A program made the translations under genes and the position numbers. A stretch of 64,000 nucleotides of DNA from an uncultured Eubacteriales bacterium (lineage in GTDB: Bacteria > Bacillota > Clostridia > Peptostreptococcales > Anaerovoracaceae): assembly GCA_902798745.1 (NCBI GenBank), contig CADBXM010000004.1, positions 1 through 64,000 on the forward strand. Reading direction: 5' to 3'. The notes beneath the pieces were generated by a model. The model had not been told where the DNA came from. It ran no database searches and saw only the letters and a list, made by a program, of their open reading frames with translations. Position 1 is the first letter of the stretch, and each line of letters opens with the position of its first letter. Below, piece after piece: positions 46,471 through 53,486 of the stretch.

Positions 46471-47442
46471 ATGGCATCTGGTCTTAACAAAGTAGTAGTG
46501 GCCGGCGGCGGTGTTCTGGGAACACAGATCGGTCTTATGTGTGCCTATGCAGGCAAAGATGTAACTTTCTGGCTTCGTTCCGAGAGTTCCATCGGTCGTA
46601 CTCAGCCTAAAATCGAGCGTTATTCATCACTTATGCTCGCAGATCTTCAGGGTGCGAAGGCTCTTATAGGTAATCCTATGGGTGCGTTCCTCTATCCTAA
46701 GGGGCTCATTCGTGAGTGGAACGGTATCACGGCCGAAGCTATCGACGCTCAGACAGAGCAGGCTAAAAAGAATTTTGCAGAAAACGTACACATCGAACTG
46801 GATATGGCTAAGGCAGTAGCCGATGCAGACGTTGTGATCGAGTCCATGTCCGAGGATCCACAGGCAAAGATCGGAGTCTATAACGCCATGAAGGATCTTC
46901 TGCCTGAGAAGACTGTCCTGCTCACCAACTCGTCCACCATGCTGCCTAGCACATTCGCTGAGTATACCGGAAGACCTGAAAAATACCTTGCGCTCCACTT
47001 CGCTAACACGATCTGGAAGAACAACACAGCTGAGGTGATGGGTCACCCTGGCACCGATCCGGAGATCTATAAGCTTGTCGTCGAGTTTGCTGACGAGATC
47101 AACATGATCCCGCTCCAGCTTCACAAGGAGCAGCCGGGCTACATCCTCAACTCAATGCTCGTGCCGCTGCTGAGCGCTGCGCAGGCGCTGCTTGCTACAG
47201 GCGTTGCGGATTTCGAAACGATCGACAAGACATGGGAGCTGGCTACAGGCGCTCCCGCCGGGCCGTTCAAGATCCTGGACGTAGTTGGCCTTGAAACAGC
47301 ATATAACATCAACCAAATGAAACCTGATGCCGCGACAGAAGGATCGGTCACAAACCTCATCGGAAAGCTTCTGAAGGATAAGATCGATCGCGGCGAGACA
47401 GGTGTCAATGCCGGTATCGGTTTCTACGATTACAGAAAATAA
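46471..47442 (+). CDS. 3-hydroxyacyl-CoA dehydrogenase family protein
   Basis: A 323-residue NAD(P)-dependent dehydrogenase. The Rossmann motif AGGGVLGTQI is at 11-20, the catalytic segment NSSTMLPSTFAEYTGRPEKYLALHF contains the conserved Ser and His, and NTIWKNNTAEVMGHPGTDPE and QPGYILNSMLVPLL match the C-terminal 3HCDH domain. It is longer than butyrate-pathway Hbd (about 282), with extra residues after the Rossmann core, so its substrate may differ. AAAGGAAAG precedes the ATG. No thiolase, crotonase or acyl-CoA dehydrogenase lies nearby, so a role in butyrate formation is not supported by context. Confidence 0.9.
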   Translation: MASGLNKVVVAGGGVLGTQIGLMCAYAGKDVTFWLRSESSIGRTQPKIERYSSLMLADLQGAKALIGNPMGAFLYPKGLIREWNGITAEAIDAQTEQAKKNFAENVHIELDMAKAVADADVVIESMSEDPQAKIGVYNAMKDLLPEKTVLLTNSSTMLPSTFAEYTGRPEKYLALHFANTIWKNNTAEVMGHPGTDPEIYKLVVEFADEINMIPLQLHKEQPGYILNSMLVPLLSAAQALLATGVADFETIDKTWELATGAPAGPFKILDVVGLETAYNINQMKPDAATEGSVTNLIGKLLKDKIDRGETGVNAGIGFYDYRK

Positions 47443-47474
47443 CCAGTATCTCCTCTTTCGGATACTAAAAAAGG

Positions 47475-47502
47475 CCGGGCCTTCCCTGATTGGGAGGCCC
47501 GG
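47475..47502. terminator. bidirectional terminator between hbd-like and nptA-like genes
   Basis: Stem CCGGGCCTTCCC/GGGAGGCCCGG with one bulged base and loop TGATT. The minus side ends in six T and the plus side in TCTTTGATTT. Two convergent genes share it. Confidence 0.9.
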
Positions 47503-47515
47503 TCTTTGATTTCAA

Positions 47516-49288
47516 TCATTCTTGATTTTCCAAAGAGTATTTTCCCTTGTAGTACTCGAAGTAGCTGTTATATTGCTCATTCTGTCTGTACTCGAGGCTC
47601 TTGTGGTACTCGTGCGACTTGAACTCGTCCTTCTCAGCCTCCAGCAGATCTACCGCGACATTGGCGCAATGGTCGGCTATTCTCTCGTAGTCTGTCAGAA
47701 GATCATTGTATACAAATCCGTTTTCAAGTGTACACTCTCCGAGGCTGATACGCTCGGTATGGTCGGCTTTCAGTTCATCGCAAAGATCATCTATCACTTC
47801 TTCAAGCGGGTCGATAAGAAGCGCTTTTTCGGTGTCCGTATTGATGAACGCCTGTATAGTGACATACGTGATATCGCTCAAAGCGTTTTCAAGCACGCGC
47901 AGGCCTTTGTCTGCCGCCGCCGAGAAATGTATCTTCTTCTCTATTATCTCGTTTACCGATTCACCGACGTTTCTGGCGTGGTCGGACATTCGCTCGTAAT
48001 CCGACAGCACCCTGAGGTATTTGTTGATCTCGTTAGCCTGCTCGGCATTCGGCTGGTTCTGCGTTATCTTTATTAAATAACTGCCAAGTTTATCCTCATA
48101 TCTGTCAAGCGTCCTCTCAAGGGTAATGACCTTTTTGACCTCGTCTTCACTTTTCTGACGTCTCGCGGCGATAGACGCGTTGACACTTTCCAGAGCCTTG
48201 TTGGCCATGGAGTCGATGACAGTCTTTGTCTGAGCCAGAGCAAGAGTAGGGTGCTTGAGGAATCTGGTCTCGAGCCTGTCCATATCCGCCTGAGTGGCGG
48301 CCGCTTCCGGATCTTCAGGGAACATCCCGCATACTATCTTTTCGAGCAAGCCCGTGCACGGCGAGAGTACCATTACAGTAGCAAGCCTGTAGAGCGTGTT
48401 GACCAGCGCCACCGTCACCATGTTCATGGTCATCGTCATAAAGCTGAATCCTATTACTGCGTTCAGAGCATAGAATACTACGCCACAGATGATAGCGCCC
48501 AGTACATCTATGATCAGATATACAAACGCGGTTCTCTTTCCGTTTGTGCTGGCTCCGAGAGCACTCAGCATTACCGGCACAGAAGCACCTATTCCGATAC
48601 CCATCAGGATAGGAAATGCCATGTCGAACTCAACGGCGCCCGTCATTGCTAGGGCTTGCAGTATACCTACCGCAGCGCTCGCGCTCTGGATAACTGCTGT
48701 GATCACAAGTCCGACCAATACACCGAGAACAGGATTGGCGAAGTTCATCAGCATATGAATGAATCTCGGATCCTCTCTGAGCGGAGAGATCGATCCCGAC
48801 ATCATGCTCATTCCATACATCAATACTGCAAAGCCCAGCATGATGCCGCCAATATTCTTTGTGGAAGTCTTTTTCGAGAACATCCACAGCAGTATTCCGA
48901 TCAGAGCAACCACGCCTGTCAGGATCTCAGTGCTGAAGACCGACGCGACGCTGGCCCCAGATCCGCCGAGACTGTTGAGACAGAGTATCCATCCCGTAAC
49001 GCTGGTACCCAGGATAGCTCCGAGTACTATCCCGATCGCCTGCTTAACAGTCATCATCCCCGAGTTTACGAAACCCACGACCATTACCGAAGTTGCGGAG
49101 GATGACTGTATGACAGCCGCCACAGCCGTTCCGAGCAGTATGCCCTTAGGCGTGTTTCCGGCGAGTTTGTACAGTATCATCTCCATTTTGCTTCCGGCGA
49201 CCTTTTTCAGCGAGTCTCCCATCACCGACATTCCGAAGAGGAACATCGCGACGCCGCCCAGAAGCGATATGATATTACTTGCATCCAT
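47516..49288 (-). CDS. Na/Pi cotransporter family protein with PhoU domain
   Basis: A 590-residue protein. The membrane half (1-320) has the duplicated Na/Pi cotransporter core: QSSSATSVMVVGFVNSG and the second copy QSASAAVGILQALA. The cytoplasmic half (about 350-570) is a PhoU-like four-helix domain with two ERISDHARNV/ERIADHCANV-type repeats, here YERMSDHARNVGES and YERIADHCANVAVDLLE. Family members move phosphate with sodium. The leader carries a Mn-type riboswitch (see 49314-49440), so expression may follow manganese rather than phosphate. A terminator follows. Confidence 0.92.
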   Translation of the reverse strand: MDASNIISLLGGVAMFLFGMSVMGDSLKKVAGSKMEMILYKLAGNTPKGILLGTAVAAVIQSSSATSVMVVGFVNSGMMTVKQAIGIVLGAILGTSVTGWILCLNSLGGSGASVASVFSTEILTGVVALIGILLWMFSKKTSTKNIGGIMLGFAVLMYGMSMMSGSISPLREDPRFIHMLMNFANPVLGVLVGLVITAVIQSASAAVGILQALAMTGAVEFDMAFPILMGIGIGASVPVMLSALGASTNGKRTAFVYLIIDVLGAIICGVVFYALNAVIGFSFMTMTMNMVTVALVNTLYRLATVMVLSPCTGLLEKIVCGMFPEDPEAAATQADMDRLETRFLKHPTLALAQTKTVIDSMANKALESVNASIAARRQKSEDEVKKVITLERTLDRYEDKLGSYLIKITQNQPNAEQANEINKYLRVLSDYERMSDHARNVGESVNEIIEKKIHFSAAADKGLRVLENALSDITYVTIQAFINTDTEKALLIDPLEEVIDDLCDELKADHTERISLGECTLENGFVYNDLLTDYERIADHCANVAVDLLEAEKDEFKSHEYHKSLEYRQNEQYNSYFEYYKGKYSLENQE

Positions 49289-49313
49289 AAATTGTTTTCC
49301 TCATTGTATTTTC

Positions 49314-49440
49314 AAAAAAAGACCTTTACCAAAACAAATTGGTAAAAGTCTCGCTATATCCAACATATTCCGGGGGTTTATCTCCCGTACTGACGAAATA
49401 TGTCACGCATTACTGCGCAAGCTACTCCCTTTTTTGACCG
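49314..49440 (-). ncRNA. yybP-ykoY-like (Mn2+) riboswitch with terminator
   Basis: On the minus strand the leader carries AAAAAAGGGAGTAGC, a short P2 hairpin GCGC..GCGT, then ACATATT paired with AATATGT around TCGTCAGTACG, and finally GCGAGACTTTTACC. These are the conserved blocks of the yybP-ykoY aptamer. P1 pairs GGT(c)AAAA with TTTTACC. The same TTTTACC is the left arm of a strong terminator (49321-49350: ACTTTTACCAA paired with TTGGTAAAGGT, then seven T). Ligand-bound P1 would block the terminator, so this looks like an ON switch. It ends about 25 bases before the transporter ATG. Confidence 0.85.
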
Positions 49441-49445
49441 CTACA

Positions 49446-49454
49446 AATATACCA
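49446..49454 (-). promoter_or_regulatory. extended -10 promoter for riboswitch transcript
   Basis: The minus strand reads TGGTATATT, an extended -10 located so that transcription would begin at the 5' edge of the riboswitch. Confidence 0.5.
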
Positions 49455-49526
49455 TACATTTATTTGCAATTGCCATCATTTTTCTTCTCTTTTCCCCACC
49501 TATTTCAGTTTTGTAATTACTGCCTC

Positions 49527-50474
49527 CTACTCCTGACGTCTTCCGTCGAGTATCATTTCTTCCGGCGGATCTGTCCGGTCCATCCTGGTCGGCGTAAGCA
49601 CGAGCTTTCTCTGCCCATAACTGTCGCTTACGACTTTTGCGGATGCATCGATCGTGACCCATCTTTTGCCACGCGGATCCGCAGCTTCCAGTTCAAACGA
49701 CATAAACTGCAGATCTGCCATACAGCATGTCATAACGACCCTTCCGCATGTCCACGGGCTGCTTTCATCTATCCTTTGGAGTTCGAGTGGGTCTGTGAAG
49801 TGTATGACCTTCCCCTCGTAGTGTTCAGGATGATCAAGCGCATCCAGCCAGAGCGGAAGATAGGTCTTTTCGGTGATAGTGATTTCCCTGTCTTCAAGAG
49901 AGAATGGCAGGAAAAGACCGAACGCCTTCTCATGGTAACCCATCGGATCGCGCCTCAGATATGAAGCCTTCGGGTTCATCAGCCGGAAAGCCTGTCCGTA
50001 AGGCTCAAGCAGATCGCTCGACGGGCAACCACGGAAAGTGACCTGATTCGACTCCGAGACCATCTGCTTCATCATTTGCATGAAATTGACATAGTAAACA
50101 GGCATTGTAGACCAGTCTATCAGCGCCGCGGCAAAAGTCACATGCATACAATCAGGGAAAAGCTCTCTGAGCCCCTGCATCATCGCGTTCATCTCCACAT
50201 AGATGCGGTCCGGCTGATACTTCTCTATACTTTCAAGGCAAAACCTTGTTATTTCGCTCTCATCATTCCCGGCGTTATTCCTTTTGTAATACACGACATC
50301 AGTGCGCTTTTCCGAAAGCTGCTCCTCATCGTATTTCTCTACACCCTGCTCAAAACACATGATGAGAGTCGATCCGTATTTGTAGAACCTGTCGTCCCGT
50401 ATGTTTTCTGTTATGTATGTCGTCTTCCCCGCGTCAAGGAAGCCGTACACAAGTCTGGTGTCGATCTCTTTCAT
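49527..50474 (-). CDS. CobW-like P-loop protein with DUF1980-type C-terminus
   Basis: A 315-residue protein. The P-loop GFLDAGKTTYI lies at the very N-terminus, as in CobW/YjiA metal-chaperone GTPases, but the later CobW motifs are degenerate. From about residue 225, YEGKVIHFTDPLELQRIDESSPWTCGRVVMTCCMADLQFMSFE resembles the TIGR03943/DUF1980 segment. That segment is normally a separate protein encoded with a permease and a CobW protein. Here no permease is adjacent. I chose ATG 50474, preceded by GGAGA. Metal handling is plausible but unproven. Confidence 0.75.
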   Translation of the reverse strand: MKEIDTRLVYGFLDAGKTTYITENIRDDRFYKYGSTLIMCFEQGVEKYDEEQLSEKRTDVVYYKRNNAGNDESEITRFCLESIEKYQPDRIYVEMNAMMQGLRELFPDCMHVTFAAALIDWSTMPVYYVNFMQMMKQMVSESNQVTFRGCPSSDLLEPYGQAFRLMNPKASYLRRDPMGYHEKAFGLFLPFSLEDREITITEKTYLPLWLDALDHPEHYEGKVIHFTDPLELQRIDESSPWTCGRVVMTCCMADLQFMSFELEAADPRGKRWVTIDASAKVVSDSYGQRKLVLTPTRMDRTDPPEEMILDGRRQE

Positions 50475-50495
50475 TTTTCGTCTCCGCTTAGACTT

Positions 50496-50501
50496 ATTAT
50501 A
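50496..50501 (-). promoter_or_regulatory. -10 element for the CobW-like gene
   Basis: Perfect TATAAT on the minus strand preceded by TG, giving a leader of about 15 bases. No clear -35. Confidence 0.45.
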
Positions 50502-50514
50502 CACTAAGCAAACA

Positions 50515-50540
50515 GCCCCATCGCTGTTTTACGATGGGGC
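50515..50540 (-). terminator. hairpin after alcohol dehydrogenase
   Basis: Perfect 9-bp stem GCCCCATCG/CGATGGGGC with an eight-base loop and a short T-rich tail (TGTTTGC) on the minus strand. Confidence 0.65.
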
Positions 50541-50571
50541 CATTCATGTTAATTATGATCGGGTCTAAATA

Positions 50572-51525
50572 TTAGTCCTCGTATACGCATGCGAGACGTC
50601 CGCTGACCTTGCCCTCACGTAGCAGATCGATGCCGTCAGCGATCTCTTCGAACTTGCATGTGTGGAGTTCAGGATCGAGCTTGCCGCTTGCGAGAAGATC
50701 CAAAACATCCTTCAGGTCATCAGTCGTGCTTCCCATGGAACCCTGGAATGTCAGTTCTTTGAAGATCATGGAGTATGAGTAGATAGTTGCTGTGTCGCCT
50801 GCCATACCTACGAGTACGACTTTGCCGTGAGGCTTGACTGTCTTCAGAGCGTCATCCGTAGTTGTGCCTGCGCCTGCAAAGTCAACGATGAGGTCAAGCT
50901 GCTTGTCCTCGAATTCCTTGATGTTGGACTTTACTTCTGTGGCACCGAGCTTGAGAGAGAGCTCCTGAGCCGATGGTTTTCTTGTAGCTACATAAACTTC
51001 GCAACCCTTTGCAACGCCGATGCTGACCGCGAACTGTCCGAGTCCGCCAACACCGATGATTCCGACCTTTGTGCCTTCTTTAGCTCCGCCTACTGCGCAG
51101 AGAGCGTGATATGAAGTAGCTCCCGCGTCTGTAGCTGCCGCAGCCTGTGCCGGAGAAACGCCTTCAGGAACCTTTACGAGCTGCTCAACAGGAGCAGTTG
51201 TCATCGTTCCGTAACCGCCATCTCTTGTATATCCAGGAGTAGTTCCATCCTTTGCGTAAAGAGGACATACCGCTACTACGTCTCCTACCTCGAAGCCTTC
51301 GACGCCTTCGCCGATTTCAACGATCTCTCCGCAAACTTCGTGACCCATAATAACAGGTACGTTGAACTGTGGCATCCATGACTCGATGTCCAGAGCAGAT
51401 ACGTCAGAGTGGCAGAGTCCGCCTGCCAGTGTCTTAAGAACTACATAGCCCGGCTTTGCTGTTGGATCCGGTTTCTCTACGATCTTAAGTGGTTGATGTG
51501 TTCCTGTGAATTCCCAACCTTTCAT
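50572..51525 (-). CDS. zinc-type alcohol dehydrogenase (MDR family)
   Basis: A 317-residue medium-chain dehydrogenase. Catalytic zinc ligands are visible in GGLCHSDVSALD and the GHEVCGEIVEIGEGVEGF signature. NAD binding is at GIIGVGGLGQFAVSIG. The structural-zinc lobe, normally four cysteines after the first catalytic residues, is missing (VVAVCPLYAKDGTTPGYTRDGG has only one Cys), and the protein is about 25 residues shorter than usual. AAAGGAGG precedes the ATG. A promoter with a Rex-like site lies upstream, consistent with redox control of a fermentation enzyme. Confidence 0.92.
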   Translation of the reverse strand: MKGWEFTGTHQPLKIVEKPDPTAKPGYVVLKTLAGGLCHSDVSALDIESWMPQFNVPVIMGHEVCGEIVEIGEGVEGFEVGDVVAVCPLYAKDGTTPGYTRDGGYGTMTTAPVEQLVKVPEGVSPAQAAAATDAGATSYHALCAVGGAKEGTKVGIIGVGGLGQFAVSIGVAKGCEVYVATRKPSAQELSLKLGATEVKSNIKEFEDKQLDLIVDFAGAGTTTDDALKTVKPHGKVVLVGMAGDTATIYSYSMIFKELTFQGSMGSTTDDLKDVLDLLASGKLDPELHTCKFEEIADGIDLLREGKVSGRLACVYED

Positions 51526-51623
51526 TTTGCGTGTCCTCCTTTTTTGTTTTCTCTTGCCTAACTATTATTACATTGTTTATTAGTAAATAGTTGAAGTTAA
51601 AATAAGATTAACTTATCGCGCTA

Positions 51624-51652
51624 ATTATATATGTTTGTTAAAAGAAAAACAA
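51624..51652 (-). promoter_or_regulatory. promoter of alcohol dehydrogenase with Rex-like site
   Basis: On the minus strand TTGTTT (51652-51647), a 17-bp spacer and TATAAT (51629-51624). The 18-bp TTGTTTTTCTTTTAACAA (51652-51635) covers the -35 and resembles the Rex consensus TTGTTAAnnnnTTAACAA, with one half perfect and the other matching five of seven. Confidence 0.55.
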
Positions 51653-51666
51653 TATTTTTTCGGGCT

Positions 51667-53373
51667 TCATTTTCTTCTTTCTTCAAAGAGTATCGCCTCG
51701 TAAGGCTTCATCTGCATTATTTCCTCGATCTCGGCATCACTTCGGCCGCAGTTTGTCAGCCTGATGCTGAGTTCATCGAGTTCGAAGTCGCCCGGCATGA
51801 TGAAATCCGCCCTCGTACCGGAGAAATTACCGACGATCAGAAAGCGTTTACCTTCATAACTGCGGCTGTAGGATATGATCTGTCTGTCATCTGGATAGTA
51901 TTCGACAGTATTGCCGTAGAGAATCGTATCCTCTGACTTTCTGAGCGCGAGCAATTTCTGATAAAAGCGGTATATCGATTTGTCCGAGGCAAGATCAGCC
52001 TCGACGTTGATCGTCTTGTGATCCGGGTTCACACACTGCCACGGTTCGGCGCCTTTGTTGAACCCCGCATTGACCGTTCCATCCCACTGCATAGGTGTCC
52101 TGGCATTGTCCCTTACGGCGCCTTTCATCATCCTGAACGCAACACGGTCCGGTATATGGAGGTCCTTTGCCATGCCAAATATGAAATGTGACACCGGGTC
52201 TTTCATCTCGTCACGGCTCCTGAAATCCGTATTTGTCATGCCGATCTCTTCTCCCTGATAGATGAACGGAGTTCCCCAGCCGAGGAATGTGATCATTGCC
52301 AGGAAGGTTGCTGCCTCATACCTGTATTTCTTTGTGTTGATGCCAAACCTGCTGACGCTCCTCGCCTGATCGTGGTTCTCGAGAACAAGCGTGTTCCAGC
52401 CGCTCCCGTGGTTTCTCAACTGCGGGTCGATCAGTCCGCGCTTGAACTTGATCAGGCTGAACGGCTTCGGTATCATCTTGAGGCCAAAAGCGTTGTCCGA
52501 AGCGAGATGCTCGAAATCGAATATGGAATCAAGTTCGCCGGACTCTTCGCTTATATATCTCATCGCGTGTTTTTCGTCAGGTAGGTAGGACTCACCAACA
52601 GTGTATGTGTCGTACAGCGATAGTGCGTTGTCGTTGAGTTCCTTAAGAAACTCGTGCATGCGTGGTCCGTCGACATAATATGGCACGCCTTTCTGGAAAC
52701 GGATCGGATTCTTATCATCTTTGAAAGGATAGACCTTTGAGATCATGTTGAATACATCGAAGCGGAAACCGTCAACTCCCTTTTCAAGCCAGAAACGCAG
52801 TATTCCCGCCATCTCCTCCCTTACCTTTGGGTTCTCCCAGTTGAGGTCGGGCTGTTCAGGTGTAAAGAGATGAAGATAATACTCGTCTGTACCCTCTATG
52901 CGTTCCCACGCAGGGCCTGTGAATGAAGAGGTCCAGTTGGTAGGCGGGATGAGTTCCCCTTCCTTGTCTCTTCTACCCTCTCTTATGATGTAGTATTCGC
53001 GATACGGCGAGTTCCTGTCGGAAAGAGCCGCCTTGAACCACTCGTGCTGATCGCTCGTATGATTGAACACCGCGTCCATGATGACCCTGATGCCGCGCTT
53101 ATGGCACTCAGCCACAAGTTCATCGAAATCTTCCATCGTCCCGAAGGCCGGATGTATCGCTCTATAGTCGGCGATGTCGTAGCCATAGTCTTTCCACGGC
53201 GAAACATAGAGCGGTGAAAACCATATCGCTGTCGCTCCAAGATCTTTTATGTAGTCGAGCTTGGTGATTATCCCGCGGATGTCTCCGATGCCATCGTTAT
53301 TTGAGTCCATAAAGCTGAGCGGATATATCTGATATACCACTGCTTCCTTATACCATTTAGTCTTCACAGCCAT
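51667..53373 (-). CDS. GH13 alpha-glucosidase (oligo-1,6-glucosidase type)
   Basis: A 568-residue glycoside hydrolase. Conserved GH13 blocks appear in order: DAVFNHTSDQHEWF (region I), DGFRFDVFNM with the nucleophile Asp (region II), TVGESYL with the acid/base Glu (region III), and LENHDQARSV (region IV). It has no signal peptide, so it acts on imported isomaltose-, maltose- or trehalose-phosphate-type substrates. The exact specificity cannot be read. I chose ATG 53373, preceded by GAGGGA, over a start at 53400. It is divergent from the MATE fusion across a palindromic operator. Confidence 0.92.
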   Translation of the reverse strand: MAVKTKWYKEAVVYQIYPLSFMDSNNDGIGDIRGIITKLDYIKDLGATAIWFSPLYVSPWKDYGYDIADYRAIHPAFGTMEDFDELVAECHKRGIRVIMDAVFNHTSDQHEWFKAALSDRNSPYREYYIIREGRRDKEGELIPPTNWTSSFTGPAWERIEGTDEYYLHLFTPEQPDLNWENPKVREEMAGILRFWLEKGVDGFRFDVFNMISKVYPFKDDKNPIRFQKGVPYYVDGPRMHEFLKELNDNALSLYDTYTVGESYLPDEKHAMRYISEESGELDSIFDFEHLASDNAFGLKMIPKPFSLIKFKRGLIDPQLRNHGSGWNTLVLENHDQARSVSRFGINTKKYRYEAATFLAMITFLGWGTPFIYQGEEIGMTNTDFRSRDEMKDPVSHFIFGMAKDLHIPDRVAFRMMKGAVRDNARTPMQWDGTVNAGFNKGAEPWQCVNPDHKTINVEADLASDKSIYRFYQKLLALRKSEDTILYGNTVEYYPDDRQIISYSRSYEGKRFLIVGNFSGTRADFIMPGDFELDELSIRLTNCGRSDAEIEEIMQMKPYEAILFEERRK

Positions 53374-53410
53374 AGTCTTCCCTCGCATAATTGCTGACAA
53401 CCATTAATTA

Positions 53411-53453
53411 ATTATACAAAATGATTATTCATGATAAAATCATTTTGTAGAAT
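53411..53453. promoter_or_regulatory. divergent promoter region with 12-bp palindromic operator
   Basis: TACAAAATGATT and AATCATTTTGTA (53415-53426 and 53438-53449) form a perfect inverted repeat with an 11-base spacer. A leftward TATAAT (53416-53411) overlaps the left arm and a rightward TAGAAT (53448-53453) overlaps the right arm, so a bound regulator would affect both genes. Confidence 0.6.
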
Positions 53454-53486
53454 AAAAGAAACTGACGCAGGGGAGGTATCTCTGGT

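Noticed and set aside
48759-49964. Rightward 401-codon frame spanning the Na/Pi gene, the riboswitch and the CobW-like gene
   Set aside because: It crosses two real genes and a structured leader in antisense and has no recognisable domain.
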